From CBDESM01 sp965242485 (GTDB lineage: Bacteria > Chloroflexota > Dehalococcoidia > Bin125), in the NCBI GenBank assembly GCA_965242485.1, contig CBDESM010000003.1:496001-560000 (forward strand): DNA of 64,000 nt, given 5' to 3'. Under the pieces are notes generated by a model, which saw nothing but the letters and a program-made list of their open reading frames with translations, had not been told where the DNA came from and searched no databases. Both the position numbers and the translations under genes were made by a program. Of this stretch, positions 28,616 to 37,217 are shown in pieces (position 1 is the first letter of the stretch; each line of letters begins with the position of its first letter).

Positions 28616-29473
28616 ATGCCCGTCCCCGCCGCACCCGCGAGCCCGCCCGGCACCGCGGACGCGGATGCCCCGGCCCCGGCCGTCAGCCTGCGCGGCGTCA
28701 CCGTCGCCTTCTCCGCCCCCGACGGCGCGACCGTCCGCGCCGTCGCCCCCACCGACCTCGAAATCCCCGCCGGCGAGCTCGTCGCCATCGTCGGCCCCAG
28801 CGGCTGCGGCAAAACCTCCCTCCTCCGCGTCATCGCCGGCCTGATCGAACCTTCCGCCGGCGACGCCAGAGTCTTCGGCGCCCCCCCCCGCCAGGCACAG
28901 GAAGCCAAGCAGCTCGGCCTCGTCTTCCAGGAACCTGCCCTCCTCCCCTGGCGCGACGTCGCCGCCAACATCGCCCTCGGCCGCCAGCTCAACCCCTCGC
29001 GCACCCGCGGCGGCGTCGACATCGACCGCCTGATCAACCTCGTCGGCCTCGAAGGCTTCCGCAGCTTCCGCCCCGCCGCCCTCAGCGGCGGCATGCAGCA
29101 GCGCGTCGCCCTCGCCCGCGCCATCGCCATCGATCCCCCCCTGCTCCTGCTCGACGAGCCCTTCGCCGCGCTCGACGAAATCACCCGCGAGCAAATGCGC
29201 TACGAGCTGCTCCGTCTCTGGACCCTCGACGCCGGCGGCCACCGCGCCGACCGCTCCGCCGTCTTCGTCACCCACAGCGTCAGCGAGGCGGTCGCCGTCG
29301 GCGACCGCGTCATCGTCATGTCCCACCAGCCCGGCGAAATCGTCGCCGACATCCCCATCTCCCGCCCCCACCCCCGCTGGCCCGCCCAAGAGCGCACCCC
29401 CGGCTTCCACGCTGACGTCGAAGAAGTCCGCCGCGCCCTGCGCGAACAGCAGCGCCTCCACCCGGCCCTCTGA
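28616..29473 (+). CDS. ABC transporter ATP-binding protein (NrtD/SsuB/ThiZ type)
   Basis: A 285-aa ATPase. Walker A is GPSGCGKT at residues 60-67, the Q-loop is VFQEPALLPW, the signature LSGGMQQRVALARA and Walker B LLLLDEPFAALDE, with the switch His in VFVTHSVSEA. The LLPWRDV Q-loop context is typical of taurine/nitrate/thiamine-precursor importers. It overlaps the permease by 3 nt (TGATG) and belongs with the NMT1-like binding protein downstream. Confidence 0.95.
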   Translation: MPVPAAPASPPGTADADAPAPAVSLRGVTVAFSAPDGATVRAVAPTDLEIPAGELVAIVGPSGCGKTSLLRVIAGLIEPSAGDARVFGAPPRQAQEAKQLGLVFQEPALLPWRDVAANIALGRQLNPSRTRGGVDIDRLINLVGLEGFRSFRPAALSGGMQQRVALARAIAIDPPLLLLDEPFAALDEITREQMRYELLRLWTLDAGGHRADRSAVFVTHSVSEAVAVGDRVIVMSHQPGEIVADIPISRPHPRWPAQERTPGFHADVEEVRRALREQQRLHPAL

Positions 29474-30297
29474 TGGCGCTCGATCCGCTCCCCGGCCGCA
29501 GCCGCAGGCCCCCGCTCGCGCTCCCTTCCGCACGCCCCGCCTTGGCGATGCTGATCCCGCCGCTGATCGCCCTACTCATCGCCGCCGTCGCCGTCGAAAT
29601 CTGGGTCCGCGCCGGCGACGTCAGCGTCTTCGTGCTGCCGCGGCCGTCGGCCGTCCTTGAAGAATTTTTCGGCGACTTCGGCCGCTACTTCAGCGCCGGC
29701 TTGAAGACTCTCTCGGTCTCGCTCGGCGGCCTCCTCATCGGCACGCTCGGCGCCGTTCTCTTCGCAGCCGCCGTGGCCCACTCCCCCCTGCTCGAGCGCG
29801 CCCTGCTCCCGATCGCGATCATGGTCAAGGTCACCCCCATCGTCGCCGTGATCCCGATCCTGATCATCTGGCTCGGCTACGGCTGGGAGCCCAAAGTCGT
29901 CATCACCGCGCTGATCACCTACTTCCCCGTCCTGATCAACGCCATCTCCGGCTTCCGCGACCTCGACCCCCGCGTGCTCGACTTCTTCCGCAGCGTCAAC
30001 GCCTCGACTTGGGAAACCCTGCTCCGCCTCCGCCTCCCCGCCGCCATCCCCTACCTCTTCGCCGCCCTCAAGATCTCCGTCACCCTCAGCCTGATCGGCG
30101 CCGTCGTCGCCGAATTCTTCATCGCCCGCGAGGACGGCCTCGGCTCCCTCATCCGCCTCGAATACGACCTGCTCGACCTGCCCGCCGTCTTCGCCGCCGT
30201 GCTCATGCTCACCTTGCTCGGCGTCTCCCTCTCCACCGCCGTCGTCGGACTCGAACGCCTCGCCTCCTGGAGTCCCCATAGCGGCCCCAGCGCTTAG
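29473..30297 (+). CDS. ABC transporter permease (BPD type)
   Basis: A 274-aa inner-membrane permease with about six transmembrane helices. The cytoplasmic coupling loop (EAA-like) lies in NASTWETLLRLRLPAAIPYL. Helices are visible in MLIPPLIALLIAAVAVEIWV, GGLLIGTLGAVLFAAAV and the central IVAVIPILIIWLGYGWEPKVV. It is coupled to the ATPase gene by start/stop overlap and forms the membrane part of the NMT1-type importer. Confidence 0.93.
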   Translation: MALDPLPGRSRRPPLALPSARPALAMLIPPLIALLIAAVAVEIWVRAGDVSVFVLPRPSAVLEEFFGDFGRYFSAGLKTLSVSLGGLLIGTLGAVLFAAAVAHSPLLERALLPIAIMVKVTPIVAVIPILIIWLGYGWEPKVVITALITYFPVLINAISGFRDLDPRVLDFFRSVNASTWETLLRLRLPAAIPYLFAALKISVTLSLIGAVVAEFFIAREDGLGSLIRLEYDLLDLPAVFAAVLMLTLLGVSLSTAVVGLERLASWSPHSGPSA

Positions 30298-30328
30298 GCT
30301 GATACGGCACGGGAGCAGCGGGACGCGC

Positions 30329-30634
30329 ATGGCCGACCAAGAATCAGCCCAACCGCCCGCCCGCGAGGGCGACCACCGCCTGCCCGAACGACAGTCGGCC
30401 GCAGAAAGCGGCCGCGTCGTGATCAAGTTCAGCGACGATCAGATGCTGCTCGAATTGGAAGGGGACGACGTGGACCTCGGCACAGACCTCAAAGTCCGCC
30501 ACGAACACCGCCTCGTGGCCGAATTCCGGCGCGACGCCGTCGACGGCTGGTGGTTCAAATCCGCCGTCCTCCGCCGCCCCCACCCGGTCGACCACCACGA
30601 CGACCGCGAAGACCTGCGCTCCTCCGATGCGTAG
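30329..30634 (+). CDS. Hypothetical protein, 101 aa, inside the ABC operon
   Basis: Not recognised. A hydrophilic protein with a possible small beta-core (RVVIKFSDDQMLLELEGDDV, RLVAEFRRDAVDGWWFKSAVL) and charged ends. A TAGGCT hexamer (30295-30300) and GGGAGCAGCGGG precede the ATG. Its last 8 nt overlap the binding-protein gene, so the two are coupled. Reality is supported by spacing and codon use only. Confidence 0.55.
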   Translation: MADQESAQPPAREGDHRLPERQSAAESGRVVIKFSDDQMLLELEGDDVDLGTDLKVRHEHRLVAEFRRDAVDGWWFKSAVLRRPHPVDHHDDREDLRSSDA

Positions 30635-31640
30635 GCGCGCAACCCTCGCGGCCGCCTCCATCGCCGTCCTGCTCGCAGCCGCATTCGCCGCGGCCTGCGG
30701 CGGTTCCGACGAACCTCTGACCATCGACTTCACCGCCGGTTTCAGGGCCCAGGCAAACCTCCCCTTCGTCGCCGTCTACGTTGCCCAAGAGCGCGGCTTC
30801 TTCGAAGACGAGGGCGTCGTCGTCAACATCGAGCACGCCGGCTTCACCGGCAACCACAAGGCCCAGCTCGCCGCCGGCGAGATCGACGTCACCACCCTCC
30901 CCGCCGCCGAAATGCTCCAGGTCCGCGCCGAATCCGGCGCCCCCTACGTCGCCGTCATGCTCTTCGGCCAGCGCGGCGACTTCGGCTACGCCGTGCTCGA
31001 ATCCAGCGGCATCGAATCCCCCGCCGACTTCGCCGGCAAAATCGTCGGCACCAAAGGCGTCGTCCAAGCCGAATTCCTCGCCATGGCCGCCGCCAACGGC
31101 GTCCGCGAAGACGACATGGAAATCGTCTCCACCGGCTTCAACCCCGCCATCCTCGCCGAAGGCGAAGTCGACGTCTGGCCCGTCTTCCTCTCCAACGAGC
31201 CCGATACCCTCACCCGCGTCATGGGCGAGCAGATCCGCGTCTTCGAGCCCGCCGACTACGGCGTCCCCGCGCTCGGCGTCACCTACATCGTCAACGAGGA
31301 ATTCCTCCGCGACGGCGACAACCGCGAAGCCCTCGAACGCTTCCTCCGCGCCGCCATCCGCGGCTTCCAGTTCGCCCTCGACGACCCCGCCGCCGCCATC
31401 GAAGACTCCCGCGGATTCTTCGACCCCGAAGCCGACCTGATCCACGAGCGCTTCATCCTCGACACCGAACTCGCCAACGCCGTCTCCCCCCTCACCGACG
31501 AGTACGGCCTCGGCTGGTTCACCGGGGAGCAGTTCGCCGACCTCCAAGCCGTCCTGATCAACTACGACGCCATGGAAGGCCAAGTCGACCTCAGCGTCGC
31601 CCTCAACCGTTCATTCCTCAGAAATATCCACGATCACTGA
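30627..31640 (+). CDS. NMT1/THI5-like solute-binding lipoprotein
   Basis: A 337-aa lipoprotein with signal AVLLAAAFAAACGGS (lipobox Cys24). The mature domain has FRAQANLPFVAVYVAQERGFF, the NMT1/ThiY pattern, then GNHKAQLAAGEIDV and GKIVGTKGVVQAEFLAMAAANGV. Relatives bind thiamine pyrimidine precursors, riboflavin or sulfonates; the ligand is not certain. It completes the ABC importer made with the ATPase and permease upstream. Confidence 0.92.
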   Translation: MRRRATLAAASIAVLLAAAFAAACGGSDEPLTIDFTAGFRAQANLPFVAVYVAQERGFFEDEGVVVNIEHAGFTGNHKAQLAAGEIDVTTLPAAEMLQVRAESGAPYVAVMLFGQRGDFGYAVLESSGIESPADFAGKIVGTKGVVQAEFLAMAAANGVREDDMEIVSTGFNPAILAEGEVDVWPVFLSNEPDTLTRVMGEQIRVFEPADYGVPALGVTYIVNEEFLRDGDNREALERFLRAAIRGFQFALDDPAAAIEDSRGFFDPEADLIHERFILDTELANAVSPLTDEYGLGWFTGEQFADLQAVLINYDAMEGQVDLSVALNRSFLRNIHDH

Positions 31641-31691
31641 CCTCGGCCGCGACCCGCGCCGCCGGCCCTCCGCCCGCGCCCGGCTCGGCCC

Positions 31692-32201
31692 CTACGTCCC
31701 CGCCACGACCCGCTTGCGCCCGAACTTCTCCTGCCCCGGCGTCGGCTTGTCCCCCGGATAGTGCAGCTTCTTCAGCATCGGCCGCTCCGGGAAGATGTGC
31801 ACCGCGTCCCACCCGCACGACTGCTCGCAGAGCCGGCAGCCCGTGCAGTTCTTCTCGATCACCACCGCCTGCCCGAAGAAGTCCGACGCGCTGTCCGTGA
31901 AATCCAGCTCCAGCGCCTCGAACGGGCACACGTTGATGCACAGCTCGCAGCCCGATCCGATGCACTTGTCCGGATCCACCTGCGCCTTCGGCCACTCCTT
32001 CTTCGCGAACTTCCGGCAAATGTCCCCGTCGTCGTCCAGGATGCACTCGACCGGGCAGACCGCCCCGCAGGCTCCGCAGTCGATGCACAGCGCCGGGTCG
32101 ATGTAGTGGATCGTGTTCCGCTCGCCCCAGATCGCGTTCGTCGGGCAGCGATTCGTGCAGGCCGTGCAGCCGATGCAGGTTTCGACGATCTCGTAGGCCA
32201 C
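31692..32201 (-). CDS. Ferredoxin-like protein with four 4Fe-4S motifs
   Basis: A 169-aa electron carrier. Cys motifs are CIGCTACTNRCP, CIDCGACGAVCP, CIGSGCELCINVCP and CTGCRLCEQSCG, suggesting up to four [4Fe-4S] clusters, probably two paired ferredoxin domains. The GTG start at 32201 has GGGAG 6 nt upstream; a start 45 nt further out would add an unlikely basic leader. No partner oxidoreductase is adjacent, though the GltD-like flavoprotein lies 2 kb away on the same strand. It is divergent from the lipoprotein gene. Confidence 0.9.
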   Translation of the reverse strand: MAYEIVETCIGCTACTNRCPTNAIWGERNTIHYIDPALCIDCGACGAVCPVECILDDDGDICRKFAKKEWPKAQVDPDKCIGSGCELCINVCPFEALELDFTDSASDFFGQAVVIEKNCTGCRLCEQSCGWDAVHIFPERPMLKKLHYPGDKPTPGQEKFGRKRVVAGT

Positions 32202-32266
32202 TGCGCACTCCCGCCGACGCGATCCACGGCCCCCCACGAACGGCATCGCGGCCCGGCCCGCGCCTC

Positions 32267-32294
32267 AATATATCAGCCGTTCGGCTGTTATCGT
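32267..32294. promoter_or_regulatory. Divergent promoters with central palindrome
   Basis: CAGCCG (32274-32279) and CGGCTG (32282-32287) form a palindrome with a 2-nt centre. TATATT reads on the minus strand beside it (complement of 32267-32272) and TATCGT on the plus strand (32289-32294). The palindrome is placed to block both the ferredoxin and lipoprotein promoters. The regulator is unknown. Confidence 0.45.
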
Positions 32295-32320
32295 TCCTCC
32301 GTCTGGGACTCGGAGGCCCG

Positions 32321-33700
32321 ATGCGACCCTTGGCCAAGAACGCGGGCCGCACGGCGGCGGCGATGCTCCTCGCCGCCTTCCTGATCAGCGCCTGCGGCAG
32401 CGACGAACCCGAGCCCGAACCCGCCCAATCCGCCGCTGCCCAAGCGCAGCCCGCCGAACAGCAGTCCCAAAGCACCGCCCAGCAACAGCAGGCGCAGCCC
32501 GCCGAGCAGCAGCAGGCCGCGCCCGCCCAGTCCGACGCGGCCGACGAGGACGACCAGCCCCAAGCCCAATCCGACTCCGCTTCGCAGCAACAACAGCAGG
32601 CCGAACAGTCCGACGCCGAACAGCAGGAGGCCCCCGCGGAAGCATCCGAAGGCGCGCTGCCCCTGACCCCCGGCGAGCCCTTCCGCTCCGCCGTCGGCGA
32701 AGGCGAAACCCGCGAATTCCTCTTCACCGCCTCCGCCGGCGACTGGCTCCGCATCCAAGTCGACGGCAAGCAGGGCATGGACCCCGTCCTCGCCCTCTTC
32801 TCCCCCGACGGCGACCGCATCGCCGCCAACGACGACGTCTCCCGCACCAACCGCGACTCCCTCCTCTACGCCCAAATCACCGCCGACGGCCCCCAGCTGA
32901 TCCGCGTCGGCGGCTACGACGGCTCCGCCGGCCTCTTCGACATCACCGCCAGCCGCCACCTCCCCACCGCCGACAATGACAACGACATCATCGCCATCGA
33001 CGGCGCGTTCGAGGTCGACGGCGTCCTCGACTCCCCCGAAGACGTCGACGTCTTCGAGTTCGACGGCCGCGGCGGCCAGGAGATCTACATCTACGCCGAC
33101 GGCGCGCCCGGCGTCGACGTCTACATCCAGCTCTTCGACTCCGACCGCTCGATCATCGCCACCGACGACGACGGCGGCCACGGCCTCGACGCCCAGATCG
33201 CCTACGCCTTGCCCGAAACCGGCCGCTACACGCTCGAAGTCTGGCCCGCCGTCACCTCCGTCTACGAAGACATCGCCCAGCGCTCCCTGATCGGCTCCTA
33301 CTCCGTCCACCTCCGCGAAGGCCCGCCCGAAACCCCCCTCGAAGACCCCGACGGCGCGATCGCCGCCGCCGGCGCAACCTTCCTCGCCGCCCTCCGCGAA
33401 TCCGACTCCGCCGCCATCTTCTCCCTCGCCGGACCCGAAGCCGTCGCCGCCTGGGGCTGGGAAAACAAGGACGACGTCGACCGCGACCTCGACAAGCTCA
33501 AGAGCATCCCCCTGCTCGGCGACGACCTCCAATCCCTCGTCGCCGGCAGCCCCGTCAACGACGACTGGGCCCTCTTCTACATCCAATTCAGCGAAGACGA
33601 CTGGTTCCGCATCGAACTCGTCCGCTCCGCCGGCCAATGGGCCGTCGACGGCTGGACCCACTCCCCCGCCCCCAACTCGGCCGACGCCGGCGACAGCTGA
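32321..33700 (+). CDS. Lipoprotein with Gln-rich linker and two pre-peptidase C-terminal-like domains
   Basis: A 459-aa surface lipoprotein. The signal AFLISACGSDE has the lipobox Cys25. Residues about 30-110 are a Gln/Ala/Glu low-complexity linker. Two beta-sandwich domains follow, with FLFTASAGDWLRIQVDG and VFEFDGRGGQEIYIYADG, the pattern of bacterial pre-peptidase C-terminal domains. A last NTF2-like segment (FLAALRESDSAAIFSLAG, then QWAVDGWTHS) closes the protein. No protease domain is present, so it may be a binding or structural protein. Confidence 0.8.
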   Translation: MRPLAKNAGRTAAAMLLAAFLISACGSDEPEPEPAQSAAAQAQPAEQQSQSTAQQQQAQPAEQQQAAPAQSDAADEDDQPQAQSDSASQQQQQAEQSDAEQQEAPAEASEGALPLTPGEPFRSAVGEGETREFLFTASAGDWLRIQVDGKQGMDPVLALFSPDGDRIAANDDVSRTNRDSLLYAQITADGPQLIRVGGYDGSAGLFDITASRHLPTADNDNDIIAIDGAFEVDGVLDSPEDVDVFEFDGRGGQEIYIYADGAPGVDVYIQLFDSDRSIIATDDDGGHGLDAQIAYALPETGRYTLEVWPAVTSVYEDIAQRSLIGSYSVHLREGPPETPLEDPDGAIAAAGATFLAALRESDSAAIFSLAGPEAVAAWGWENKDDVDRDLDKLKSIPLLGDDLQSLVAGSPVNDDWALFYIQFSEDDWFRIELVRSAGQWAVDGWTHSPAPNSADAGDS

Positions 33701-33723
33701 CCGATTACCCCGAAGGAGCAGCG

Positions 33724-34131
33724 ATGAGCACCCCCAATCTGGACGGCCGCGTCGTCATGACCAGCGGCGGCGAAGCCGAATGGTCCCAGCACCGCTCCGG
33801 CATGTCGATCCAATTCGGCGTCTCCGGCGACCTCTGCGGCTCCAGCCAGGTCTTCATGACCCACCAGACCATCCCGCCCGGCATGAAGAGCACCCCCCAT
33901 TACCACGTCAACTGCGAAACCGCCATGTACATCCTGCAAGGCCCCATCGTCATGCGCCACGGCCCCGCGCTCGAAGACGAGCACGTCGCCCAAACCGGCG
34001 ACTTCTTCTACGTCCCGCCCAACGCCGTCCACCAGATCGCCAACCCCAGCGAAAATGCGGACGCCGCCGTCGTCCTCTGCCGCAACGCCGCCGAAGAGAT
34101 CGTCGAGGAAGTCGACGTAGCCGGCGCCTGA
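33724..34131 (+). CDS. Cupin-domain protein
   Basis: A 135-aa single cupin barrel. Motif 1 is HYHVNCETAMYILQG and motif 2 is GDFFYVPPNAVHQIAN, giving a metal site of three His and one Glu. AAGGAG precedes the ATG. Small cupins include isomerases, dioxygenases and sensors; the function is not readable. It lies 23 nt after the lipoprotein gene. Confidence 0.9.
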   Translation: MSTPNLDGRVVMTSGGEAEWSQHRSGMSIQFGVSGDLCGSSQVFMTHQTIPPGMKSTPHYHVNCETAMYILQGPIVMRHGPALEDEHVAQTGDFFYVPPNAVHQIANPSENADAAVVLCRNAAEEIVEEVDVAGA

Positions 34132-34159
34132 CCGGCGTCCGGGCCCGCCCGGCCCGCGC

Positions 34160-35623
34160 TCAGCCCGCCGCCAGCGGCACCGCCTGCGCCTGCCGCAGCT
34201 CCGCCAGATACTCCGACATCGCCGGCATCGCGTCCCGCGCCCCGCGCAGCGCCGTCACCACCAAGTCCGCCCCTTGCACGTTGTCGCCGCCCGCGAACAC
34301 CCCCGGCCGCGACGTCCGCCCCTGCTCGTCCGTCAGCACCTGCCCCCAGTCGTCCACGTCGATCCCCGACTGCTCCCCGAACACCTCCCGCCCCACGTCG
34401 TAGCCCACCGCGATCACCACCGAATCCGCATCGATCACGAACTCCGAACCCGCAATCGGCTCCGGCCGCCGCCGCCCGCTCTCATCCGGCTCGCCCAGCC
34501 GCATCCGCACGCACTCCACCCCCGCCACCGCCCCGTCGCGGCCCAAAATCTGCACCGGCGTCGTCAAGTACTCGAACGCCGCCCCCTCCTCGCGCGCGTG
34601 CCTCCGCTCCTCCTCCCGCCCCATCATCTCGTTCTCCGTCCGCCGGTACAGCAGCGTCACCTTCCCCGCCCCCAGCCGGATCGCGCTCCGCACGCAGTCC
34701 ATCGACGTGTCCCCGCCGCCCACCACGACCACGTTCGCGCCCGCGTCGGGTGCGCTCTGCAGCGCCGTCGGCAGCTGCGCGTCGGGCAGGTTCGACCGCA
34801 CCAGGAACTCCGTCGCCGCGTACACCCGCGCCAGCTGCTCCCCTTCCACCCGCAGCCTCTTCCCCAGCCCCGCCCCGTGCGCCAGGAACACCGCGTCCCA
34901 TGCCGCCAGATCCTCCCAGGTCACGTCCTGCCCCACCCGCGTGTTGAAGCGGAACTCCACCCCGCCCGCCTGCAGCGCCGAGATCTTCTCGTCCACGATC
35001 CCCTTCGCCGACTTGAAATTCGGAATCCCGTAGCGCAATACCCCGCCCCCCGCCGGCCACGCCTCGAACACCGTCACCCGGTGCCCCTCCAGCCGCATCG
35101 CCTCCGCTGCCGCCAGCCCCGCCGGCCCCGCGCCCACCACCGCCACCCGCTGCCCCGTCTCCTCGCGCGGCCGCGGCGGCTCGAACCCCCCGCGCTGCTG
35201 CCGATCCCAATCCCCCAGAAACGCCTCCAGCTTCCCGATCGCGACCGGCTTCGCCTTCTTCCCCACCACGCACGACCCCTCGCACAGCGCCTCCTGCGGG
35301 CACAGCCGCCCGCACAGCTCCGGCATCGGACTCGTCGCCCGGAACACGGCCGCCGCCTCCGCCAGCCGCCCCACCTCCAGCAGCGCCAGCGCACCCGGAA
35401 TGTCGTTGTCCACCGGACAGGCCACCGTGCACGGCGCGGCCGGACACTGGATGCAGCGCTGCGCCTCGAACATCGCCGGGCCCGCCGTGTACCCGTAGTA
35501 CACCTCGTCCCAGTTGTGCACCCGCTCGTGCGGCGTCTGCTTGGTTACGTGGTGCGGCGGAATCCGCAGGCGCGACTTGCGGTCTATCGGCAATCCGGTC
35601 CGAGTCTGCGCCTTCGCGGCCAT
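34160..35623 (-). CDS. GltD-like NAD(P)H flavoprotein (glutamate synthase small-subunit family)
   Basis: A 487-aa iron-sulfur FAD oxidoreductase. The N-terminal cluster domain has CIQCPAAPCTVACP and CGRLCPQEALCEGSC. The FAD motif is VAVVGAGPAGLAAAE and the NAD(P)H motif is VVVVGGGDTSMDCV. VFAGGDNVQGADLVVTAL is the C-terminal FAD contact. It closely fits GltD, which feeds electrons to GltB. No gltB is in the window, so it may serve another acceptor, possibly the four-cluster ferredoxin 2 kb away. Confidence 0.92.
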   Translation of the reverse strand: MAAKAQTRTGLPIDRKSRLRIPPHHVTKQTPHERVHNWDEVYYGYTAGPAMFEAQRCIQCPAAPCTVACPVDNDIPGALALLEVGRLAEAAAVFRATSPMPELCGRLCPQEALCEGSCVVGKKAKPVAIGKLEAFLGDWDRQQRGGFEPPRPREETGQRVAVVGAGPAGLAAAEAMRLEGHRVTVFEAWPAGGGVLRYGIPNFKSAKGIVDEKISALQAGGVEFRFNTRVGQDVTWEDLAAWDAVFLAHGAGLGKRLRVEGEQLARVYAATEFLVRSNLPDAQLPTALQSAPDAGANVVVVGGGDTSMDCVRSAIRLGAGKVTLLYRRTENEMMGREEERRHAREEGAAFEYLTTPVQILGRDGAVAGVECVRMRLGEPDESGRRRPEPIAGSEFVIDADSVVIAVGYDVGREVFGEQSGIDVDDWGQVLTDEQGRTSRPGVFAGGDNVQGADLVVTALRGARDAMPAMSEYLAELRQAQAVPLAAG

Positions 35624-35689
35624 CGCGGTGCAGCCTCCCGTCGCGCCCGACTATCGCCGAGCATAACGGCGCTTGCATCAAGCGGCTGA

Positions 35690-35701
35690 TACCTTGCCCC
35701 C
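35690..35701 (+). promoter_or_regulatory. TACCTT-N6-GTG leaderless promoter
   Basis: TACCTT, preceded by GA as in an extended -10, is followed by exactly 6 nt and the GTG of the SirB1-like gene. No ribosome-binding site is present. Confidence 0.5.
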
Positions 35702-36556
35702 GTGCTCGAGTTCCCCGATGAAACTCCCGTAAAATCCGACCGCGCCGAGATGGCCCTGCTCGCCGCCCGCTTCGGCGACCTCGTCCGCGGCCCCGACTCC
35801 GCCATCCGCCTCGACCTCTGCGCACTCCAAGTCGCGCGCATCCTCGACCAGCGCATCGACCCCCTCCCCGCCCTCCGCCTGCTCGACGAAGCCGCCGAAG
35901 ACGCCGCCCGCGCCGGCGGCGGCCTCGACGGCGTCCGCGAAGCCGTCTACGAACGGCGCGGCTTCCGCGGCGTCGAAACCGACGGCTACTACGACCCGCT
36001 CAACTCCTGCCTCCACGCCGTCGTCGAGCGCCGCGCCGGCATCCCCGTCACCCTCGCCCTCCTCGTCATCGAAGTCGGCCGACGCATCGGCGTCGAAATC
36101 GAAGGCATCGGCGCACCCGGACACTTCCTCGTCCGCCTCGACGGCCGCTACTACGACCCCTTCCAGCAGTGCGGCGAAGTCGACCCCGCCCAAGTCATGG
36201 AACAGCTCGAAGAGCGCGGCCTCGGCCAAGGCGACCGCGCCGGCTCCCTCCTCGCCGCCGTCACCAAGCGCCAACTGCTCCAGCGCCTGCTCAACAACCT
36301 CGGCCAAACCTCCCTCGACCGCGGCGACCCCCTCGTCGCCGCCGACGCCTGCTCCTACCAGCTCGCCATCGCCCCCTGGTCCCTCCCCCATCTCCGCGAC
36401 CGCGGCATGCTCCTCATGCGCGCCGGACTCGGCCGCCGCGGCCTCGTCGACCTCGTCGAATACGCCAAGCAGGCGCCCGAAAGCCCCGAACGCGACGAAG
36501 TCCTCCGACTGCTCGAAGCCATCCACGCCGAGGCCGATCGCCGCGGCGCGCTCTGA
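35702..36556 (+). CDS. SirB1/transglutaminase-like family protein with TPR tail
   Basis: A 284-aa protein of the SirB1 family. A transglutaminase-like core (about residues 40-175) has NSCLHAVVERRAGIPVTLAL, IEGIGAPGHFLVRLDGRYYDPF, with the expected Cys and His in place of a protease triad. Two TPR-like repeats follow (QLLQRLLNNLGQTSLDRGD and later). The family is widespread with no settled function. GTG is chosen because it lies at leaderless distance from TACCTT and gives the usual N-terminus. Confidence 0.85.
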   Translation: MLEFPDETPVKSDRAEMALLAARFGDLVRGPDSAIRLDLCALQVARILDQRIDPLPALRLLDEAAEDAARAGGGLDGVREAVYERRGFRGVETDGYYDPLNSCLHAVVERRAGIPVTLALLVIEVGRRIGVEIEGIGAPGHFLVRLDGRYYDPFQQCGEVDPAQVMEQLEERGLGQGDRAGSLLAAVTKRQLLQRLLNNLGQTSLDRGDPLVAADACSYQLAIAPWSLPHLRDRGMLLMRAGLGRRGLVDLVEYAKQAPESPERDEVLRLLEAIHAEADRRGAL

Positions 36557-36679
36557 CCCCTCCGGCCCCGCCATCCGCTGCGCTATATTTGATCCGTCTC
36601 CGCGCGGGAATGCTGCACCCGGGCGGGTGTCCCGATCTCATTCATCTCATCATCTCGCAGCCTGGAGATTGAGAGGCCC

Positions 36680-37186
36680 ATGGCACCCGCAGCAACCGCG
36701 GAGGTTGCTGTGCCTGCTCCCGCACCGCTCGGCGGTCCCTTCCGCCATTCCTACCAGGAGCTGCGCTACCAGACGGAGTGCGGCCCTTGGTTCCGCGACA
36801 TCACCGAAGATGTGCGCGCAATCGTGCGCGCCTCCGGCGTCGCGTTCGGCCAGGTGTCGGTCTTCTCGCAGCACACCACCGCCTCCATCATCCTCCAGGA
36901 ACACGAGCCCCTGCTGCTCGAAGACCTCCGCGAGCGCCTCATCGCCTGGGCTCCCCCGGACGCCGACTACCGCCACAACGACTTCGAGATCCGCACCGTC
37001 AACATGCACGAGAACGAGCCCGAAAACGGCCACAGCCACTGCCAGCACATCCTGCTCGGCACCAGCGAAACCGTCCCCGTCCTCGATGGCGATCTCCAAA
37101 TCGGCGAGTTCCAGAGCATCTTCCTCGTCGAACTCGACGAATCGCGCCACCGCTGCGTCGGCGTCACCGTCCTCGGTACCGCCTGA
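36680..37186 (+). CDS. YjbQ/UPF0047 family protein
   Basis: A 168-aa protein of the conserved YjbQ family. The signatures are SQHTTASIILQEHEP and NGHSHCQHILLGTSE; His residues in both form a metal or phosphate site. Some members have weak thiamine phosphate synthase activity; the physiological role is unclear. A TATATT hexamer lies at 36584-36589, giving a leader of about 85 nt. Upstream and downstream genes are on the same strand. Confidence 0.9.
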   Translation: MAPAATAEVAVPAPAPLGGPFRHSYQELRYQTECGPWFRDITEDVRAIVRASGVAFGQVSVFSQHTTASIILQEHEPLLLEDLRERLIAWAPPDADYRHNDFEIRTVNMHENEPENGHSHCQHILLGTSETVPVLDGDLQIGEFQSIFLVELDESRHRCVGVTVLGTA

Positions 37187-37217
37187 CCGGCCGCCGCCGC
37201 ACCGGCGCTCCGCACCA

